A DNA stretch of 64,000 nt from Proluteimonas flavola (GCF_021191705.1 NZ_JAIWPU010000009.1:1-64000); one strand, 5' to 3'; shown: positions 19,218-29,615, counted from the stretch's first letter. Notes: generated by a model not told the origin, from the sequence alone. A program made the numbers and translations.

Positions 19218-20309
19218 TCAGACGTTGAAGCGGAAATGCATCACGTCGCCATCCCTGACGATGTATTCCTTGCCTTCCAGGCGCCATTTGCCCGCTTCCT
19301 TCGCGCCGGATTCGCCGTTGTAGCGGATGAAATCGTCGTAACCGACGACCTCGGCGCGGATGAAGCCCTTCTCGAAGTCGGTGTGGATCACTGCGGCCGC
19401 CTGCGGCGCGGTGGCGCCGACCTTCACCGTCCACGCGCGCACTTCCTTGACGCCCGCGGTGAAGTAGGTCTGCAGCGTCAGCAGGCCGTAGGCCGCGCGG
19501 ATCACGCGGTTGAGGCCCGGCTCGTCGAGACCGAGATCGGCCAGGAACGCGTCGCGGTCGACATCGTCGAGCTGCGAGAGCTCTTCCTCGATCGCCGCCG
19601 ACACCGGCACCACCTGGGCGCCCTCGCCGACCGCGCGTGCGCGCACCGCGTCGAGGTGCGGATTGTTCTCGAAGCCGTCCTCGAGCACGTTGGCGATATA
19701 CAGCACGGGCTTGGCGGTCAGCAGGAACAGGTCACGGATCGCGGCCTGGTCCTCGTCCGACAGCCTGAGCGCGCGCACCGGCTGACCGTCGGCCAGGCCC
19801 TTGTGCACGCGACCCAGCACCTCGGCGCGGACCTTCGCGTCCTTGTCGCCGGTCTTGGCCGAACGCTCGGCGCGCTGCAGCGCGCGCTCGACGGAATCCA
19901 GGTCGGCCAGCGCGAGCTCGGTATCGATGGTCTCGATATCGGCGATCGGGTCGACCTTGTTGTTGACATGGATGACGTCGGGATTCTCGAAACAGCGCAC
20001 CACGTGCGTGATCGCGTCGACCTCGCGGATGTGCGACAGGAACTTGTTGCCCAGGCCTTCGCCGCTGGCTGCGCCGGCGACGAGGCCGGCGATGTCGACG
20101 AACTCGACCGCCGTCGGCAGCACCTTCTGCGGCTTGACGATCGCCGCCAGCGCATTGAGGCGCAGATCCGGCACCGGCACGATGCCGACGTTCGGCTCGA
20201 TGGTGCAGAACGGAAAGTTGGCCGCGGCGATGCCCGCCTTGGTCAGCGCATTGAAGAGGGTCGACTTGCCGACGTTCGGCAGGCCGACGATGCCGCACTT
20301 GATGCCCAT
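19218..20309 (-). CDS. ychF: Redox-regulated ATPase YchF (OLA1 family)
   Basis: YchF is an Obg-like P-loop NTPase that prefers ATP, binds ribosomes and is linked to oxidative stress control. The start is set at ATG 20309 ([20 protein letters not shown]), since the 15 codons upstream come from a repeat; this gives the normal 363 residues. The P-loop GLPNVGKS is at 9-16, and the C-terminal TGS domain ([20 protein letters not shown]) ends in [11 protein letters not shown]. It lies next to pth, as in many gammaproteobacteria. Confidence 0.97.
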   Translation of the reverse strand: MGIKCGIVGLPNVGKSTLFNALTKAGIAAANFPFCTIEPNVGIVPVPDLRLNALAAIVKPQKVLPTAVEFVDIAGLVAGAASGEGLGNKFLSHIREVDAITHVVRCFENPDVIHVNNKVDPIADIETIDTELALADLDSVERALQRAERSAKTGDKDAKVRAEVLGRVHKGLADGQPVRALRLSDEDQAAIRDLFLLTAKPVLYIANVLEDGFENNPHLDAVRARAVGEGAQVVPVSAAIEEELSQLDDVDRDAFLADLGLDEPGLNRVIRAAYGLLTLQTYFTAGVKEVRAWTVKVGATAPQAAAVIHTDFEKGFIRAEVVGYDDFIRYNGESGAKEAGKWRLEGKEYIVRDGDVMHFRFNV

Positions 20310-20320
20310 GGCTTGAATCC

Positions 20321-20391
20321 GGGATTGGTGATTCGGGATTCGGGATTCGGACAAGCGCGCCCGAATCCCGAATCCCCAATCGCTAATCCCG
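20321..20391. repeat. ATTCGGG heptamer inverted array between pth and ychF
   Basis: The left arm (gggattggtgattcgggattcgg at 20321 onward) faces the complementary cgaatcccgaatccccaat at 20362-20380, with a loop of about 10 nt. The right arm runs past the pth stop codon (20383-20385), so the last pth codons read through a repeat unit. Confidence 0.75.
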
Positions 20392-20964
20392 ACGCGTGTG
20401 CAGCCTCGTCATCGCATCCATGAAATTGCCGTCCATCGCCAGCGGCAGCACGTCGATCGCGTCGTCGATCGCGCGTCCGATCAGGATGTCGTCATCGGCG
20501 GTCGCACGCCCCAGCACCCACGGCGTGACCTTGTCCTTGCTGCCCGGGTGGCCGATGCCGATGCGCAGCCGGTGGAATCGTCCGTGGCCGAGCAGTTGCA
20601 TCGTGTCGCGCAGTCCGTTCTGTCCGCCGTGGCCGCCATCGAACTTCAGCCGCGCGGTGCCCGGCGGCAGATCCAGTTCGTCGTGCGCCAGCAGCGCCTG
20701 CTCGGGTTCGAACTTCCAGAACCGCAGCGCGGCGGCGACCGACTTGCCGCTGAGATTCATGAACGTGGCCGGCTTCAGCAGCCAGACCGGCTGGCCGGCG
20801 ACGTCGATCTTCGCGGTCTCGCCGAACAGCTTGCTGTCGAGCCGGAACGACGCGCCCGCCTTCGCGGCGAGTTCGTCGACAAAACGGAACCCGGCGTTGT
20901 GCCGGGTCCGTGCGTATTCGGGTCCGGGGTTCCCCAGCCCGACGATCAGTCGCAGCCCTGCCAT
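20383..20964 (-). CDS. pth: Peptidyl-tRNA hydrolase
   Basis: Pth recycles peptidyl-tRNAs that drop off ribosomes. The 193-residue protein starts [20 protein letters not shown], with the substrate-binding Asn at residue 12 and catalytic His at 22 (RHNAG). The [11 protein letters not shown] signature is present. The final codons (Arg-Arg-Asp-stop) are part of a GGGATTAG repeat unit, which suggests the tail was set by the repeat. It is followed by ychF. Confidence 0.97.
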   Translation of the reverse strand: MAGLRLIVGLGNPGPEYARTRHNAGFRFVDELAAKAGASFRLDSKLFGETAKIDVAGQPVWLLKPATFMNLSGKSVAAALRFWKFEPEQALLAHDELDLPPGTARLKFDGGHGGQNGLRDTMQLLGHGRFHRLRIGIGHPGSKDKVTPWVLGRATADDDILIGRAIDDAIDVLPLAMDGNFMDAMTRLHTRRD

Positions 20965-21009
20965 CGATACGGCAACGCGGGCACGCCCGAAGGCGCGCCC
21001 GCGCGACGA

Positions 21010-21666
21010 TTACTCGTCGTCCTTCGCGGCCTTGGTGGCCGGAACATCGGCCGACGCTTCGTCGGTCTCTTCCGGACCGGCTTCCACGCGGCCGTGCTTG
21101 GCGACGACGACGGCGACGTCGTGGTCGGCGCCCAGCGCCAGTTCGGGGATCTCGACGCCCTTCGGCAGCTTGACCTGCGACAGGTGGACGATATCGCCGA
21201 CGACCATCGCACCGAGATCGATCTCGATGAACTCCGGCAGGTCGCCCGGCAGGCAGGTCACGGTGATCTCGTTGAGCTCGTGCGTGATCACGACGTCGGC
21301 AGCCTTGCCGGCCGGCGAGGTGTCTTCGTTGATGAAGTGCAGCGGCACGGCGGTGCGGATCGTCTCGTTCGCGTTCACGCGCTGGAAATCCAGGTGCATG
21401 ATCTGCTGCTTGAACGGATGGCGCTGCATGTCACGCAGCAGCACCTTCTGGACGTCGCCGTTGAGGCTCAGGTCGAGGATCGAGGCGTAGAACCACTCGC
21501 GCTGGCTGGCGAGCCAGACATCGTTGTGGCTCAGCTCGATGCTGACGGGCTTGAGGTCGCCGCCGTAGACGACGGCAGGCACTTTGCCGGCAAGACGGAG
21601 GCGGCGGCTCGCACCCTTCCCCTCGTCTTCGCGGCGCTGCACCTTGATTTCATGCGTGGTAGCCAT
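21010..21666 (-). CDS. rplY: 50S ribosomal protein L25 (long, Ctc/TL5 type)
   Basis: L25 binds 5S rRNA. At 218 residues this is the long general-stress (Ctc/TL5) form with an N-terminal L25 domain (MATTHEIKVQRREDEGKGAS) and a C-terminal beta domain (GDLPEFIEIDLGAMVVGDIV), followed by an acidic tail. It lies between prs and pth, a common gammaproteobacterial order. Confidence 0.97.
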   Translation of the reverse strand: MATTHEIKVQRREDEGKGASRRLRLAGKVPAVVYGGDLKPVSIELSHNDVWLASQREWFYASILDLSLNGDVQKVLLRDMQRHPFKQQIMHLDFQRVNANETIRTAVPLHFINEDTSPAGKAADVVITHELNEITVTCLPGDLPEFIEIDLGAMVVGDIVHLSQVKLPKGVEIPELALGADHDVAVVVAKHGRVEAGPEETDEASADVPATKAAKDDE

Positions 21667-21693
21667 TTTCAGTGTTCACTTTTCAGGATTGAA

Positions 21694-21739
21694 ACCGCCT
21701 CGCGGCGGTGAAGCGTCTCGTCCGCGACCAGACGAGACG
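21694..21739 (-). terminator. Tandem hairpins between prs and rplY
   Basis: On the transcribed strand a 9-bp stem (cgtctcgtc/gacgagacg, 21714-21739) is followed by a 6-bp accgcc/ggcggt stem (21694-21709) trailed by TTTC. They are probably a weak attenuator after prs; read-through into rplY is expected. Confidence 0.4.
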
Positions 21740-21749
21740 TTGCAGCAGG

Positions 21750-22709
21750 TCAGTCGACGTAGAGCGAACTGACCGATTCTCCGAACGCGATCCGGCGGAT
21801 CGTCTCGGCCAGCAGCTCGGCGACGCTGAGCTGGCGGATGCGCGTGCAATTGCGCGCAGCCTCCGACAGCGGGATGGTGTCGGTGACCACCATCTCGTCG
21901 AGCTGCGATTTGTCGAGGTTGTCGATCGCAGCCCCCGACAGCACCGCGTGGGTGCAGTAGGCGACGACCTTGGTGGCGCCCTGCGCCTTGAGCGCTGCAG
22001 CTGCAGCGCACAGCGTGCCGGCGGTGTCGACGATGTCGTCGACCAGCACGCAGGTCTTGCCGCTCACGTCGCCGATGATGTTCATCACGGTGGCGACGTT
22101 GGCGCGCGGACGGCGCTTGTCGATGATGGCCAGGTCCGCGTCGTCGAGGCGCTTGGCGATCGCGCGGGCGCGCACCACGCCGCCGACGTCGGGCGAGACC
22201 ACGATCAGGTTGTCGGTGCCGTGCGCGCGCCAGATGTCGGCCAGCAGCAGCGGCGAGGCATAGACGTTGTCGACCGGGATGTCGAAGAAGCCCTGGATCT
22301 GGTCGGCATGCAGGTCGATCGTCAGCACGCGGTCGGCTCCGGCCGTGGTGACCATCTTCGCCACGACCTTGGCGGTGATCGGCACGCGGGTGGAACGCAG
22401 GCGGCGATCCTGGCGCGAGTAGCCGAAGTACGGGATCACCGCGGTCACGCTGGACACCGATGCGCGCTTGAGCGCGTCGATCAGCACCAGCAGTTCCATC
22501 AGGTTCTCGGCCGACGGCGCGCTGGTCGGCTGGATCACGAACACGTCCTGACGGCGGACGTTCTCCTCGATCTCGACCTGGACCTCGCCGTCGGAGAACG
22601 TCGACACCAGCGCCTTGCCCTGGCGCACGCCGAGTTCGCGGCATACGGCCTTGGCCAGCGGGCGGTTCGCGTTGCCCGAGAAGATCAGGAGGTTGCGTTC
22701 TTCTTTCAT
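21750..22709 (-). CDS. prs: Ribose-phosphate pyrophosphokinase
   Basis: Prs makes PRPP from ribose-5-phosphate and ATP for nucleotide, His and Trp synthesis. The start is at ATG 22709 ([20 protein letters not shown]), giving 319 residues. The divalent-cation site [11 protein letters not shown] and the PRPP-binding loop [13 protein letters not shown] are both present. The protein ends SVSSLYVD. It lies after tRNA-Gln and ispE, as in many proteobacteria. Confidence 0.98.
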   Translation of the reverse strand: MKEERNLLIFSGNANRPLAKAVCRELGVRQGKALVSTFSDGEVQVEIEENVRRQDVFVIQPTSAPSAENLMELLVLIDALKRASVSSVTAVIPYFGYSRQDRRLRSTRVPITAKVVAKMVTTAGADRVLTIDLHADQIQGFFDIPVDNVYASPLLLADIWRAHGTDNLIVVSPDVGGVVRARAIAKRLDDADLAIIDKRRPRANVATVMNIIGDVSGKTCVLVDDIVDTAGTLCAAAAALKAQGATKVVAYCTHAVLSGAAIDNLDKSQLDEMVVTDTIPLSEAARNCTRIRQLSVAELLAETIRRIAFGESVSSLYVD

Positions 22710-22800
22710 GTCTGCGGTTCCGCGTCGCTCTGACCGAGCGGATGGGAGGAGTGGCCGTGCCGGCACGTGGCGATCACCACGCAGGATCCGACATGGGTAT

Positions 22801-22873
22801 CAGGGGCGGCAGGATTCGAACCTGCGAATGCCGGGATCAAAACCCGGTGCCTTAACCACTTGGCGACGCCCCT
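22801..22873 (-). tRNA. tRNA-Gln (TTG anticodon), no encoded CCA
   Basis: The cloverleaf starts AGGGGCG and pairs with CGCCCCT, with discriminator G73. The anticodon loop is TTTTGAT (TTG) and the T-loop TTCGAAT. After G73 the sequence reads ATACC, so CCA is not encoded, unlike the four other tRNAs here. It lies between ispE and prs. Confidence 0.95.
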
Positions 22874-22881
22874 TCAGAAAT

Positions 22882-22952
22882 CCGGAATCAGGAATTCGGG
22901 ATTGGGGATTCGGACATGTCGTCGAATCCCCAATCCCTAATCCCGAATCCCG
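22882..22952. repeat. ATTCGGG heptamer inverted array between ispE and tRNA-Gln
   Basis: The left arm (ccggaatcaggaattcgggattggggattcgg) faces the right arm at 22923-22952 (cgaatccccaatccctaatcccgaatccc). The ispE stop (22937-22939) lies inside the right arm, and the last four ispE codons (Gly-Ile-Arg-Asp) are repeat sequence. Confidence 0.75.
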
Positions 22953-23815
22953 GCCTCCAATGCATCCAGCAATGGCGAGCGCGCCGCGCCGCCGACCACG
23001 CGGGACGACACCCGCGACGCGACCTGCGCCTGCGCGGCCTCGGCGGATTCGCGCGTGGCGAATTCGACGAAGCAGCCGCTGCCCGTCCCGGTCAAGCGTG
23101 GCGTTCCGACCTGCGCGAGCACCGCGAACACGGCCTCGACGGCGGGTTCGCGGCAACGCAGGACCGGCTCGAACGCGTTGCCGAGCGATGCACCTGAAAC
23201 GAAGTCGGCCATTGTCGCGGGTGCAGCATTTCGCGTCAATTCGGGGGCCTGGAACAGACCCGCGGTATTCGCGTGCACGCCGGGATCGGCGAGCAGATAC
23301 CAGGCCGGCGGCAGATCGATGGGGACCAGCGATTCCCCGACCCCTTCGGCCCAGGCGTTGCGGCCGCGGACGAAGACCGGGACATCGGCACCCAGGACGA
23401 GACCGAGCGTGGCCAGGCGATTTTCGCCCAGATTCGTTTGCCACAGGTGATCGAGGGCGCGCAGGACGGTGGCCGCATCGGACGATCCGCCGCCCAGCCC
23501 GGCACCTGACGGAATCCGCTTTTCGACGGCGATGTCGACACCCTCGTCGACTTTCGCTTCTTTTTGCAGGAGCCGCGCCGCCCGGATGACGAGGTCATCG
23601 GCCTCGGCGAGCCCCGGCACGGAGTCGCCAACCCGCCGGATCCGGCCATCTGTGCGCGGCCGCACTCGGATCGTGTCGCCCCAGTCCAGCATCCGGAACA
23701 CGGTCTGCAGCGCGTGATAGCCGTCGTCGCGACGGCCGGTGATGCGCAGGAACAGGTTCAGCTTGGCCGGCGCCGGCCAGATCGACCAGCCGCCAGCGGT
23801 GTCCGCGTCGTTCAT
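22937..23815 (-). CDS. ispE: 4-(cytidine 5'-diphospho)-2-C-methyl-D-erythritol kinase
   Basis: IspE is the GHMP kinase of the MEP isoprenoid pathway. The 292-residue protein has the substrate motif [17 protein letters not shown] and the ATP-binding glycine loop [14 protein letters not shown]. The C-terminal motif [12 protein letters not shown] is also present. It overlaps lolB by 4 nt (ATGA). The C-terminus ends Gly-Ile-Arg-Asp inside a GGGATTCGGGATTAG repeat. Confidence 0.97.
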   Translation of the reverse strand: MNDADTAGGWSIWPAPAKLNLFLRITGRRDDGYHALQTVFRMLDWGDTIRVRPRTDGRIRRVGDSVPGLAEADDLVIRAARLLQKEAKVDEGVDIAVEKRIPSGAGLGGGSSDAATVLRALDHLWQTNLGENRLATLGLVLGADVPVFVRGRNAWAEGVGESLVPIDLPPAWYLLADPGVHANTAGLFQAPELTRNAAPATMADFVSGASLGNAFEPVLRCREPAVEAVFAVLAQVGTPRLTGTGSGCFVEFATRESAEAAQAQVASRVSSRVVGGAARSPLLDALEAGIRD

Positions 23816-24489
23816 GGCGTCGAAGGCGGGTCCGTGGCATCGCCGGGCGCCCAGCTGTCGACGACGAGGCGTACGCGCGCGTCACCGCGCTGGGCGTTGA
23901 TGCGGGTCGGCAATGCCGGCGCAGCGCCCGCGGCGGGCTCGGGCTGCCATTCCAGGTAATCGATGGTCCAGCCATCCTGCTGCACGCGCGCCAGGCGGCC
24001 GCCGGCGTCGAACGCGACCTCGGCCGGGCCGGACACCGCGACATCGGCGCGCGCACCCGCGGCCCAGGCCGCCATCGCCGCGACGGGAATCTCGAAGCCG
24101 GTGGCCTCGCGCAGCAACAGGCCGACGTCGGCGCCTTCTCTCGGGCCGCCATCGAGGCCGTCGATGCGCGCGCCCTGCGGCCCGCCCTGCAGTTGCCAGC
24201 TCTGCCGGGTCACCGGCGCGCTCAATGTCACCCGGTACTCGCCGCCCGTCTGCAGCCATTCGATGCGACCGCTGCCGCCGTCGCGACCGTTGGACATCGC
24301 CACGCGGCCATTGAACGCGAACTGCGGCAGCGCGCGCACGGCGGTTTCGCGCGCGGCGAGCTGCGCCTGCGCATCGGCGAGCGCGGCGGGCGCGAGATCG
24401 ACGGTCTGCAGCGGCGGACGCACCGGCACGCTGGTACAGGCGGCAAGCCCGAACGCCGCGACCGCGGCGAACACGATCCGGATGTTCAT
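23812..24489 (-). CDS. lolB: Outer-membrane lipoprotein receptor LolB
   Basis: LolB accepts lipoproteins from LolA and inserts them into the inner leaflet of the outer membrane. The 225-residue protein has a lipoprotein signal peptide with lipobox LAAC (Cys18), then [20 protein letters not shown], the conserved LolB N-terminal region. It overlaps both neighbours by 4 nt in a TPR-lolB-ispE string, the standard gammaproteobacterial lolB-ispE-prs arrangement. Confidence 0.92.
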   Translation of the reverse strand: MNIRIVFAAVAAFGLAACTSVPVRPPLQTVDLAPAALADAQAQLAARETAVRALPQFAFNGRVAMSNGRDGGSGRIEWLQTGGEYRVTLSAPVTRQSWQLQGGPQGARIDGLDGGPREGADVGLLLREATGFEIPVAAMAAWAAGARADVAVSGPAEVAFDAGGRLARVQQDGWTIDYLEWQPEPAAGAAPALPTRINAQRGDARVRLVVDSWAPGDATDPPSTP

Positions 24490-26192
24490 GCCCCGGTCTT
24501 CTCCAGCGCGCGGATCAGCGAGCGGTTCTCCGGGTCGATGCCACGGGCTTCATCGAAATACCTGCGGGCTTCGTCGTGGCGACCGAGCACCCACAGCACC
24601 TCGCCGATATGCGCGGCGACTTCGGCGTCCCGCATCATCGAGAACGCACGACGCAGTTCGACCAGCGCTTCCTCGTTGCGGCCGAGGCGGTAGAGCACCC
24701 AGCCGTAGCTGTCGATGATCGCGGCGTTGTCGGGCTCGGCCACGCGGGCGCGGTCGATCAGTTCCAGCGCTTCGGTGTAGCGCGTGGTGCGATCGGCCAG
24801 GGTGTAGCCGAGCGCGTTGAGCGCGGCGACGTTCTCGGGATCGGCCACCAGCACGCGGCGCAGGTCGGCCTCGGCGCGCGGGATGTCGTCGCGACGCTCC
24901 CACATCAGCGCGCGCGAATAGAGCACCGCGGGATCGTCCGGCATCGCGGCCAGGCCGCGGTTGTAGACATCGAGTTCGGCCGGATCGTCGCCCTTCTGCC
25001 GCAGTTCCGCTTCGAGCAGATAGGCGTTGCGGCGCATGTCCTCGTCGGACGCGCCGTCTGACTGCAGTTCGCGCAGCCGCGCCCAGGCATCGTCCTGGCG
25101 ACCGAGTTCATGCAGCACGCGCGCGCCACGCAGTCGGGCCTGCGCGCGCTCGGGGCCGCCGGGCACGGTCTGGTACCACTCCAGCGCCTCGTCGTACTGC
25201 GCCAGATACTCGGCCATCTGACCCAGAAGCAACCGCTGCGCCGGGTTCGGCGTCAGGGCGACGGCCTTGACCTCGTCATACAGCGCCGCGAGCGCGGCCT
25301 TGTTTTCGGCACGCGCCATCAGCGAGGCGCGCAGGACATAGGTGCGGCCGTCCTGCGGGCCCATCGAGAGCGTGCGTTCGGCATCGGCGAGATCGCCCAG
25401 CGCCTCGTATTCGCCGGCGATCCCCATCCGCAGATCGGGGCCGATCAATGCCGCATCGCCGAGGGCCCCCAGCGCCTGGCGCGCCTCGTCGGCGCGACCG
25501 GATTCGCGCAGCTGGCTCGCGCGCAGCAGCGCGACCCGGGGCTCGCCGGGGAAGCGCGCGACGATGCTGTCGAGGATGCGCTCGGTCAGGTCCACCCGGT
25601 CCAGCCGCTGGGCGAGGCCGCCGAAGGCCATCCAGGCCTGCAGCACATCGGGAATCGCGCCGCTGTCGACGAGCTGGCCGAGCAGGCGCGCGGCCTGGGC
25701 CTGGTCGCGGGCGCCGCCGCCGAGCACGGTGAAGGCATGCCGCCAGCCGGCCGGATCGTCGCTGCGCAGCAGGGCTTCGAGCTGCCGGCGGGCGACGCGG
25801 TCGCGACCCGCGCGCAAGGACAACGTCGCCTCTGCGGCGCGCATCGGCAGCGAATCAGGCGCATGCCGGCGCCACAGGTCCAGCGCCTGCGCGGCGCGGC
25901 GGTCGTCGCCGGCCAGCAGGGCGATGCGGGTGGCGCGCTCGGCCAGGCCGGGATCGCCGTCGGACTGGCGGGCGGCATCGAGATACCAGTTGGCGGCCTC
26001 GTCCAGCCGACCGGCCTGGACCGCGAATTCGCCGGCGAGCGTCGCGCCCAGCAGATCCTGGTGCAGGGTGTCGTTGCGGTCGAGATCGCCGCGTTGGGCG
26101 TGGGCCGCGCAGGCCAGTCCGAGCAGGGGCACCAGCAGTGCCGCGCGCAGTCGCGCGGTCCGGGGCAGAGAGAAAACGGGCATCTGGGGCAA
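24486..26192 (-). CDS. Secreted tetratricopeptide-repeat protein
   Basis: The 568-residue protein has a Sec signal peptide (RAALLVPLLGLACAAHAQ) and at least eight TPR-like units. Clear ones include DIPRAEADLRRVLVADPENV and RNEEALVELRRAFSMMRDAE near the C-terminus. It overlaps lolB by 4 nt, so it is translationally coupled. Conserved TPR proteins occur at this place beside lolB in gammaproteobacteria; a role in outer-membrane or lipoprotein assembly is only inferred. A start at 26183 (MPVFS) is equally possible. Confidence 0.85.
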   Translation of the reverse strand: MPQMPVFSLPRTARLRAALLVPLLGLACAAHAQRGDLDRNDTLHQDLLGATLAGEFAVQAGRLDEAANWYLDAARQSDGDPGLAERATRIALLAGDDRRAAQALDLWRRHAPDSLPMRAAEATLSLRAGRDRVARRQLEALLRSDDPAGWRHAFTVLGGGARDQAQAARLLGQLVDSGAIPDVLQAWMAFGGLAQRLDRVDLTERILDSIVARFPGEPRVALLRASQLRESGRADEARQALGALGDAALIGPDLRMGIAGEYEALGDLADAERTLSMGPQDGRTYVLRASLMARAENKAALAALYDEVKAVALTPNPAQRLLLGQMAEYLAQYDEALEWYQTVPGGPERAQARLRGARVLHELGRQDDAWARLRELQSDGASDEDMRRNAYLLEAELRQKGDDPAELDVYNRGLAAMPDDPAVLYSRALMWERRDDIPRAEADLRRVLVADPENVAALNALGYTLADRTTRYTEALELIDRARVAEPDNAAIIDSYGWVLYRLGRNEEALVELRRAFSMMRDAEVAAHIGEVLWVLGRHDEARRYFDEARGIDPENRSLIRALEKTGA

Positions 26193-26275
26193 CCGGGCCG
26201 TAAAATGGGCGCCTTCGTCCGCAGCTTATCGCAAGCGCCTGAACGGAATCGCGTCTCCAACAGGCACGCCAGCCC

Positions 26276-27574
26276 ATGCGCCTTTACGCACTCGGTATCA
26301 ACCACCAGACCGCGCCGGTCGCCCTGCGCGAACGGGTGGCGTTTGCCGGCGACGCGCTCGACGCGGCGCTGGCGCAGTTGCGTGCGTTGCCGCCGGTGCG
26401 CGAAGTCGCGCTGCTGTCGACCTGCAACCGTACCGAGCTGTACGCGGTCTGCGACGACGACGGCAGCACGCTGGCGCACTGGCTGGCGACGCACCCGGGC
26501 GACGACGCGGCGCTCGCGGGCGGCTCGCTGCAGGCCTATCTGTACCGGCATCGCGATGCCGACGCGGTGCGTCATCTGTTCCGCGTGGCGACCGGGCTCG
26601 ATTCGCTGGTGCTCGGCGAGCCGCAGATCCTCGGCCAGGTGAAGCAGGCCTGGGCCAGCGCGCGCGCGGCCGGCACGCTCGGCAGCGATCTGGACCGCGT
26701 GTTCCAGCATGCGTTCGTCACCGCCAAGCGCGCGCGCAGCGAGACCCGCATCGGCAACAGCCCGGTGTCTGTGGCCTCGCTCGCGGTGCGGCTGGCGCAG
26801 GAATCGTTCGCGCGCCCGGCCGATTCGGCGGTGCTGCTGATCGGCGCCGGCGAGACCATCGAACTGGCCGCGCGCCACCTCGCGCAGGCCAACGTCAAAC
26901 GCCTGCTGATCGCCAACCGCACCTACGCGCACGCACAGGAACTGGCCGCGCGCCACGGCGGCATCGCGCTGCCGCTCGACGAACTCGACCGGCACCTGTT
27001 CCTGGCCGATATCGTGTTGTCGGCCACCGCCAGCCGCACGCCGGTCATCGGCCGCGCGCAGGTCGCCGCCGCGCTCACCGCGCGCAAGCACCGGCCGATG
27101 CTGCTGATGGACCTGGCAGTGCCGCGCGACATCGCGCCCGACGTGGCCGAACTGCGCGACGTGTTCCTGTACACCGTCGACGATCTGGAGCGCACGCTCG
27201 ACGACAACCGCCGCGGCCGTCGCGAGGCCGCCGCCGATGCCGATGCGATCATCGATCTGCAGGTCACCCGCTTCGGCGAGTCGCTCGCTGCGCGCGGACG
27301 CCTGGCGCCGGTGAAACGCCTGCGCGCGCACGGCGAGGCGGTGCGCGGCGAAGCGCTCGCCCGCGCCCGCCAGCAGCTCGCCGCCGGGCAATCGCCCGAC
27401 GCGGTCCTGGAGCTGCTGGCCCACACATTGACCAACCGGCTGCTGCATCTGCCGACGACCGCGCTGCGCGAGGCGGCCCTGCGCGGCGACGACGCCCTGG
27501 CCGACAGCCTCGATGCACTGCTGCCGCCCGAACCCGAGTCCCGGACACCCGATGCTGCCGACCCTGCGCCGTAA
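26276..27574 (+). CDS. hemA: Glutamyl-tRNA reductase
   Basis: HemA is the first enzyme of C5-pathway haem synthesis, reducing Glu-tRNA to glutamate-1-semialdehyde with NADPH. The 432-residue protein has the catalytic Cys50 in [11 protein letters not shown], the NADPH-binding region [18 protein letters not shown], and a C-terminal dimerisation domain. It overlaps prfA by 23 nt, the hemA-prfA pair typical of gammaproteobacteria, and is divergent from the lolB group. Confidence 0.97.
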   Translation: MRLYALGINHQTAPVALRERVAFAGDALDAALAQLRALPPVREVALLSTCNRTELYAVCDDDGSTLAHWLATHPGDDAALAGGSLQAYLYRHRDADAVRHLFRVATGLDSLVLGEPQILGQVKQAWASARAAGTLGSDLDRVFQHAFVTAKRARSETRIGNSPVSVASLAVRLAQESFARPADSAVLLIGAGETIELAARHLAQANVKRLLIANRTYAHAQELAARHGGIALPLDELDRHLFLADIVLSATASRTPVIGRAQVAAALTARKHRPMLLMDLAVPRDIAPDVAELRDVFLYTVDDLERTLDDNRRGRREAAADADAIIDLQVTRFGESLAARGRLAPVKRLRAHGEAVRGEALARARQQLAAGQSPDAVLELLAHTLTNRLLHLPTTALREAALRGDDALADSLDALLPPEPESRTPDAADPAP

Positions 27575-28634
27575 GCTCGAAGCGCTGGCCGAACGCCGCG
27601 AAGAACTCGAACGCCTGCTGTCCGATCCTGCGACCGTCGCCGACCAGGGGCGTTTCCGCGCCCTGTCGCGCGAGTTCGCCCAGCTCGAACCGCTGTCGAG
27701 CGCGCTGGCCGAGGAACGCCGCGCACTGGAGGATCGCGAAGCCGCGCGCGCCCTGCTCGACGATGCCGACATGCGCGAGATGGCCGAAGAAGAGATCGCC
27801 GCCGCCGACGCGCGCCTCAAAAACCTGGAAGCCGAGCTGCTGGCGCTGCTGGTGCCGCGCGACGCGCGCGACGACGGCGGTTTCTATCTCGAGATCCGCG
27901 CCGGCACCGGCGGCGACGAGGCCGCGATCTTCGCCGGCGACCTGTTCCGCATGTACCAGCGCTATGCCGAGCGCCAGGGCTGGCGGGTGGAGGTGGAATC
28001 GGCGAGCCCCGGCGAACACGGCGGCTTCCGCGAAGTCATCGCCGCGGTCGATGGCAGCGGCGCCTACGCGCGGCTCAAGTTCGAGTCCGGCACGCATCGC
28101 GTGCAGCGCGTGCCGGAAACCGAATCGCAGGGCCGCATCCACACCTCGGCCGCGACGGTGGCGATCATCCCGATCGAGGACGCGGGCGAGCCGATCGAAC
28201 TCAATCCCGCCGACCTCAAGGTCGACACCTTCCGTTCGTCCGGCGCCGGCGGCCAGCACGTCAACAAGACCGACTCGGCGATCCGCATCACCCACCTGCC
28301 GACCGGCGTCGTCGTCGAATCGCAGACCGAGCGCAGCCAGCACGCGAACCGCGACAAGGCGATGAAGCGCCTGCGCGCGATGCTGGCCGAGGCCGAAGCC
28401 GAGCGACGCGCGGCCGCGACCGCCGAGGTGCGCAAGCTGCAGGTCGGCAGCGGCGACCGCAGCCAGCGCATCCGCACCTACAACTATCCGCAGGGCCGGA
28501 TCACCGACCACCGCATCGAAGGCCTCACCCTGTACGACCTGCCGAACGTGCTCGAAGGCCATCTCGACGGACTCATCGCGCGGCTGTCGCAGGAACACCA
28601 GGCCGACGAACTGGCGCGCATGACCGCGCAGTGA
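27552..28634 (+). CDS. prfA: Peptide chain release factor 1
   Basis: RF1 ends translation at UAA and UAG. The start is at ATG 27552 ([20 protein letters not shown]), giving the standard 360 residues and a 23-nt overlap with hemA. The GGQ catalytic motif is at 233-235 and the stop-codon-reading PxT motif at 188-190 reads PET. Its methylase PrmC is encoded 25 kb away at 53360-54211 rather than directly downstream. Confidence 0.98.
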   Translation: MLPTLRRKLEALAERREELERLLSDPATVADQGRFRALSREFAQLEPLSSALAEERRALEDREAARALLDDADMREMAEEEIAAADARLKNLEAELLALLVPRDARDDGGFYLEIRAGTGGDEAAIFAGDLFRMYQRYAERQGWRVEVESASPGEHGGFREVIAAVDGSGAYARLKFESGTHRVQRVPETESQGRIHTSAATVAIIPIEDAGEPIELNPADLKVDTFRSSGAGGQHVNKTDSAIRITHLPTGVVVESQTERSQHANRDKAMKRLRAMLAEAEAERRAAATAEVRKLQVGSGDRSQRIRTYNYPQGRITDHRIEGLTLYDLPNVLEGHLDGLIARLSQEHQADELARMTAQ

Positions 28635-28728
28635 GTCGCGACGCGGCGTGAACCATTTACGCCGAATCGTGCTCCATCGATGACGTGTCTCGATGCGGCC
28701 GTCCGCGGCGGTGGAGTACCCTCGCCGC

Positions 28729-29250
28729 ATGAGCAGCCAGACCGATTTCATCCCCCTCCAGATCTGCGTGCTGACGGTCTCCGACAGCCGCACCCTCGAC
28801 ACCGACAGCTCGGGCGACTACCTCGCCCAGTCCCTGACCGGCGAAGGCCACCGGGTCGCCGAGCGCGCCCTGCTGCCCGACGACCGCTACGCGATGCGTG
28901 CGCTGGTGTCGAAGTGGATCGCCGATCCCGCGATCGATGGCATCCTCGTCACCGGCGGCACCGGCTTCACCGGTCGCGATTCCACGCCCGAAGCGCTGCT
29001 GCCGCTGCTGGACAAGGAGATGCCGGGCTTCGGCGAACTGTTCCGCGCGGTGTCGGTCGAGGAGATCGGCACGTCCTCGCTGCAGTCGCGCGCGTTCGCC
29101 GGCCTCGCCAATGCGACCTTCGTGTTCGCCCTGCCCGGCTCCACTTCGGCCTGCCGCACGGCCTGGGAGCAGATCGTCCGCCACCAGCTCGACGCGCGTA
29201 CGAAGCCCTGCAATCTCGCGACGATCCGTCCGCGGTTGAAAGAAGCCTGA
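28729..29250 (+). CDS. moaB: Molybdenum cofactor biosynthesis protein MoaB
   Basis: MoaB/MogA-like proteins adenylylate molybdopterin before metal insertion; E. coli MoaB itself seems inactive. The ATG 28729 (MSSQTDFIPLQICVLTVSDS) gives 173 residues. The motifs TVSDSRTLDTDSSG and GGTGFTGRDSTPEAL are diagnostic of the MogA/MoaB fold. Its stop overlaps the next start (TGATG). No other molybdopterin gene is in the window. Confidence 0.93.
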   Translation: MSSQTDFIPLQICVLTVSDSRTLDTDSSGDYLAQSLTGEGHRVAERALLPDDRYAMRALVSKWIADPAIDGILVTGGTGFTGRDSTPEALLPLLDKEMPGFGELFRAVSVEEIGTSSLQSRAFAGLANATFVFALPGSTSACRTAWEQIVRHQLDARTKPCNLATIRPRLKEA

Positions 29251-29591
29251 TGGCCCTCGACCAGACCCTGCGCCTGTTCGCCAGGGTCCGCGGCCTGACT
29301 GCCGCGGAGATCGCGGCCGCGATTCCGCGCGTCGGCGCAGCGACGGTGTCTGCCTGGATGCGTGGCGAGAAGACGCCGGGCAGCGCGCAGCTCGATGCGC
29401 TAGCGCGCGCGTTCGGCGTGCCGGCCGGCGCCTTGCTGGCGACGTTCGCCGCGACGCTCGACCCGGCGCGCACGAAAGGCGAGCACGAGCTGCTCGCCGC
29501 CTACCGCGCGCTCAACACCCGCCAGCAGGGCGCGCTGCTGGAAGTCGCGCGGACGATGTCGCAGGCGCCGCCACGCAGGTCGCGCGACTAG
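29250..29591 (+). CDS. Small helix-turn-helix (XRE-like) regulator
   Basis: The 113-residue protein has an N-terminal HTH at about residues 14-66: GLTAAEIAAAIPRVGAATVS as the two helices, then a third-helix region LDALARAFGVPAGAL. A short acidic/helical C-terminus (HELLAAYRALNTRQQGALLE) resembles that of phage-type repressors. It starts on the moaB stop codon (TGATG), so it is probably translationally coupled. Its target is unknown; the 24-nt gap to the PPK2 gene makes joint transcription with it likely. Confidence 0.75.
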   Translation: MALDQTLRLFARVRGLTAAEIAAAIPRVGAATVSAWMRGEKTPGSAQLDALARAFGVPAGALLATFAATLDPARTKGEHELLAAYRALNTRQQGALLEVARTMSQAPPRRSRD

Positions 29592-29615
29592 CGATCCACC
29601 ACACAGGAGCCCGCG

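Noticed and set aside
25342-28365. 1007-codon plus-strand frame over the TPR gene, hemA and prfA
   Set aside because: It runs antisense to one real gene and out of frame with two others; Arg/Ala/Pro-rich shadow.
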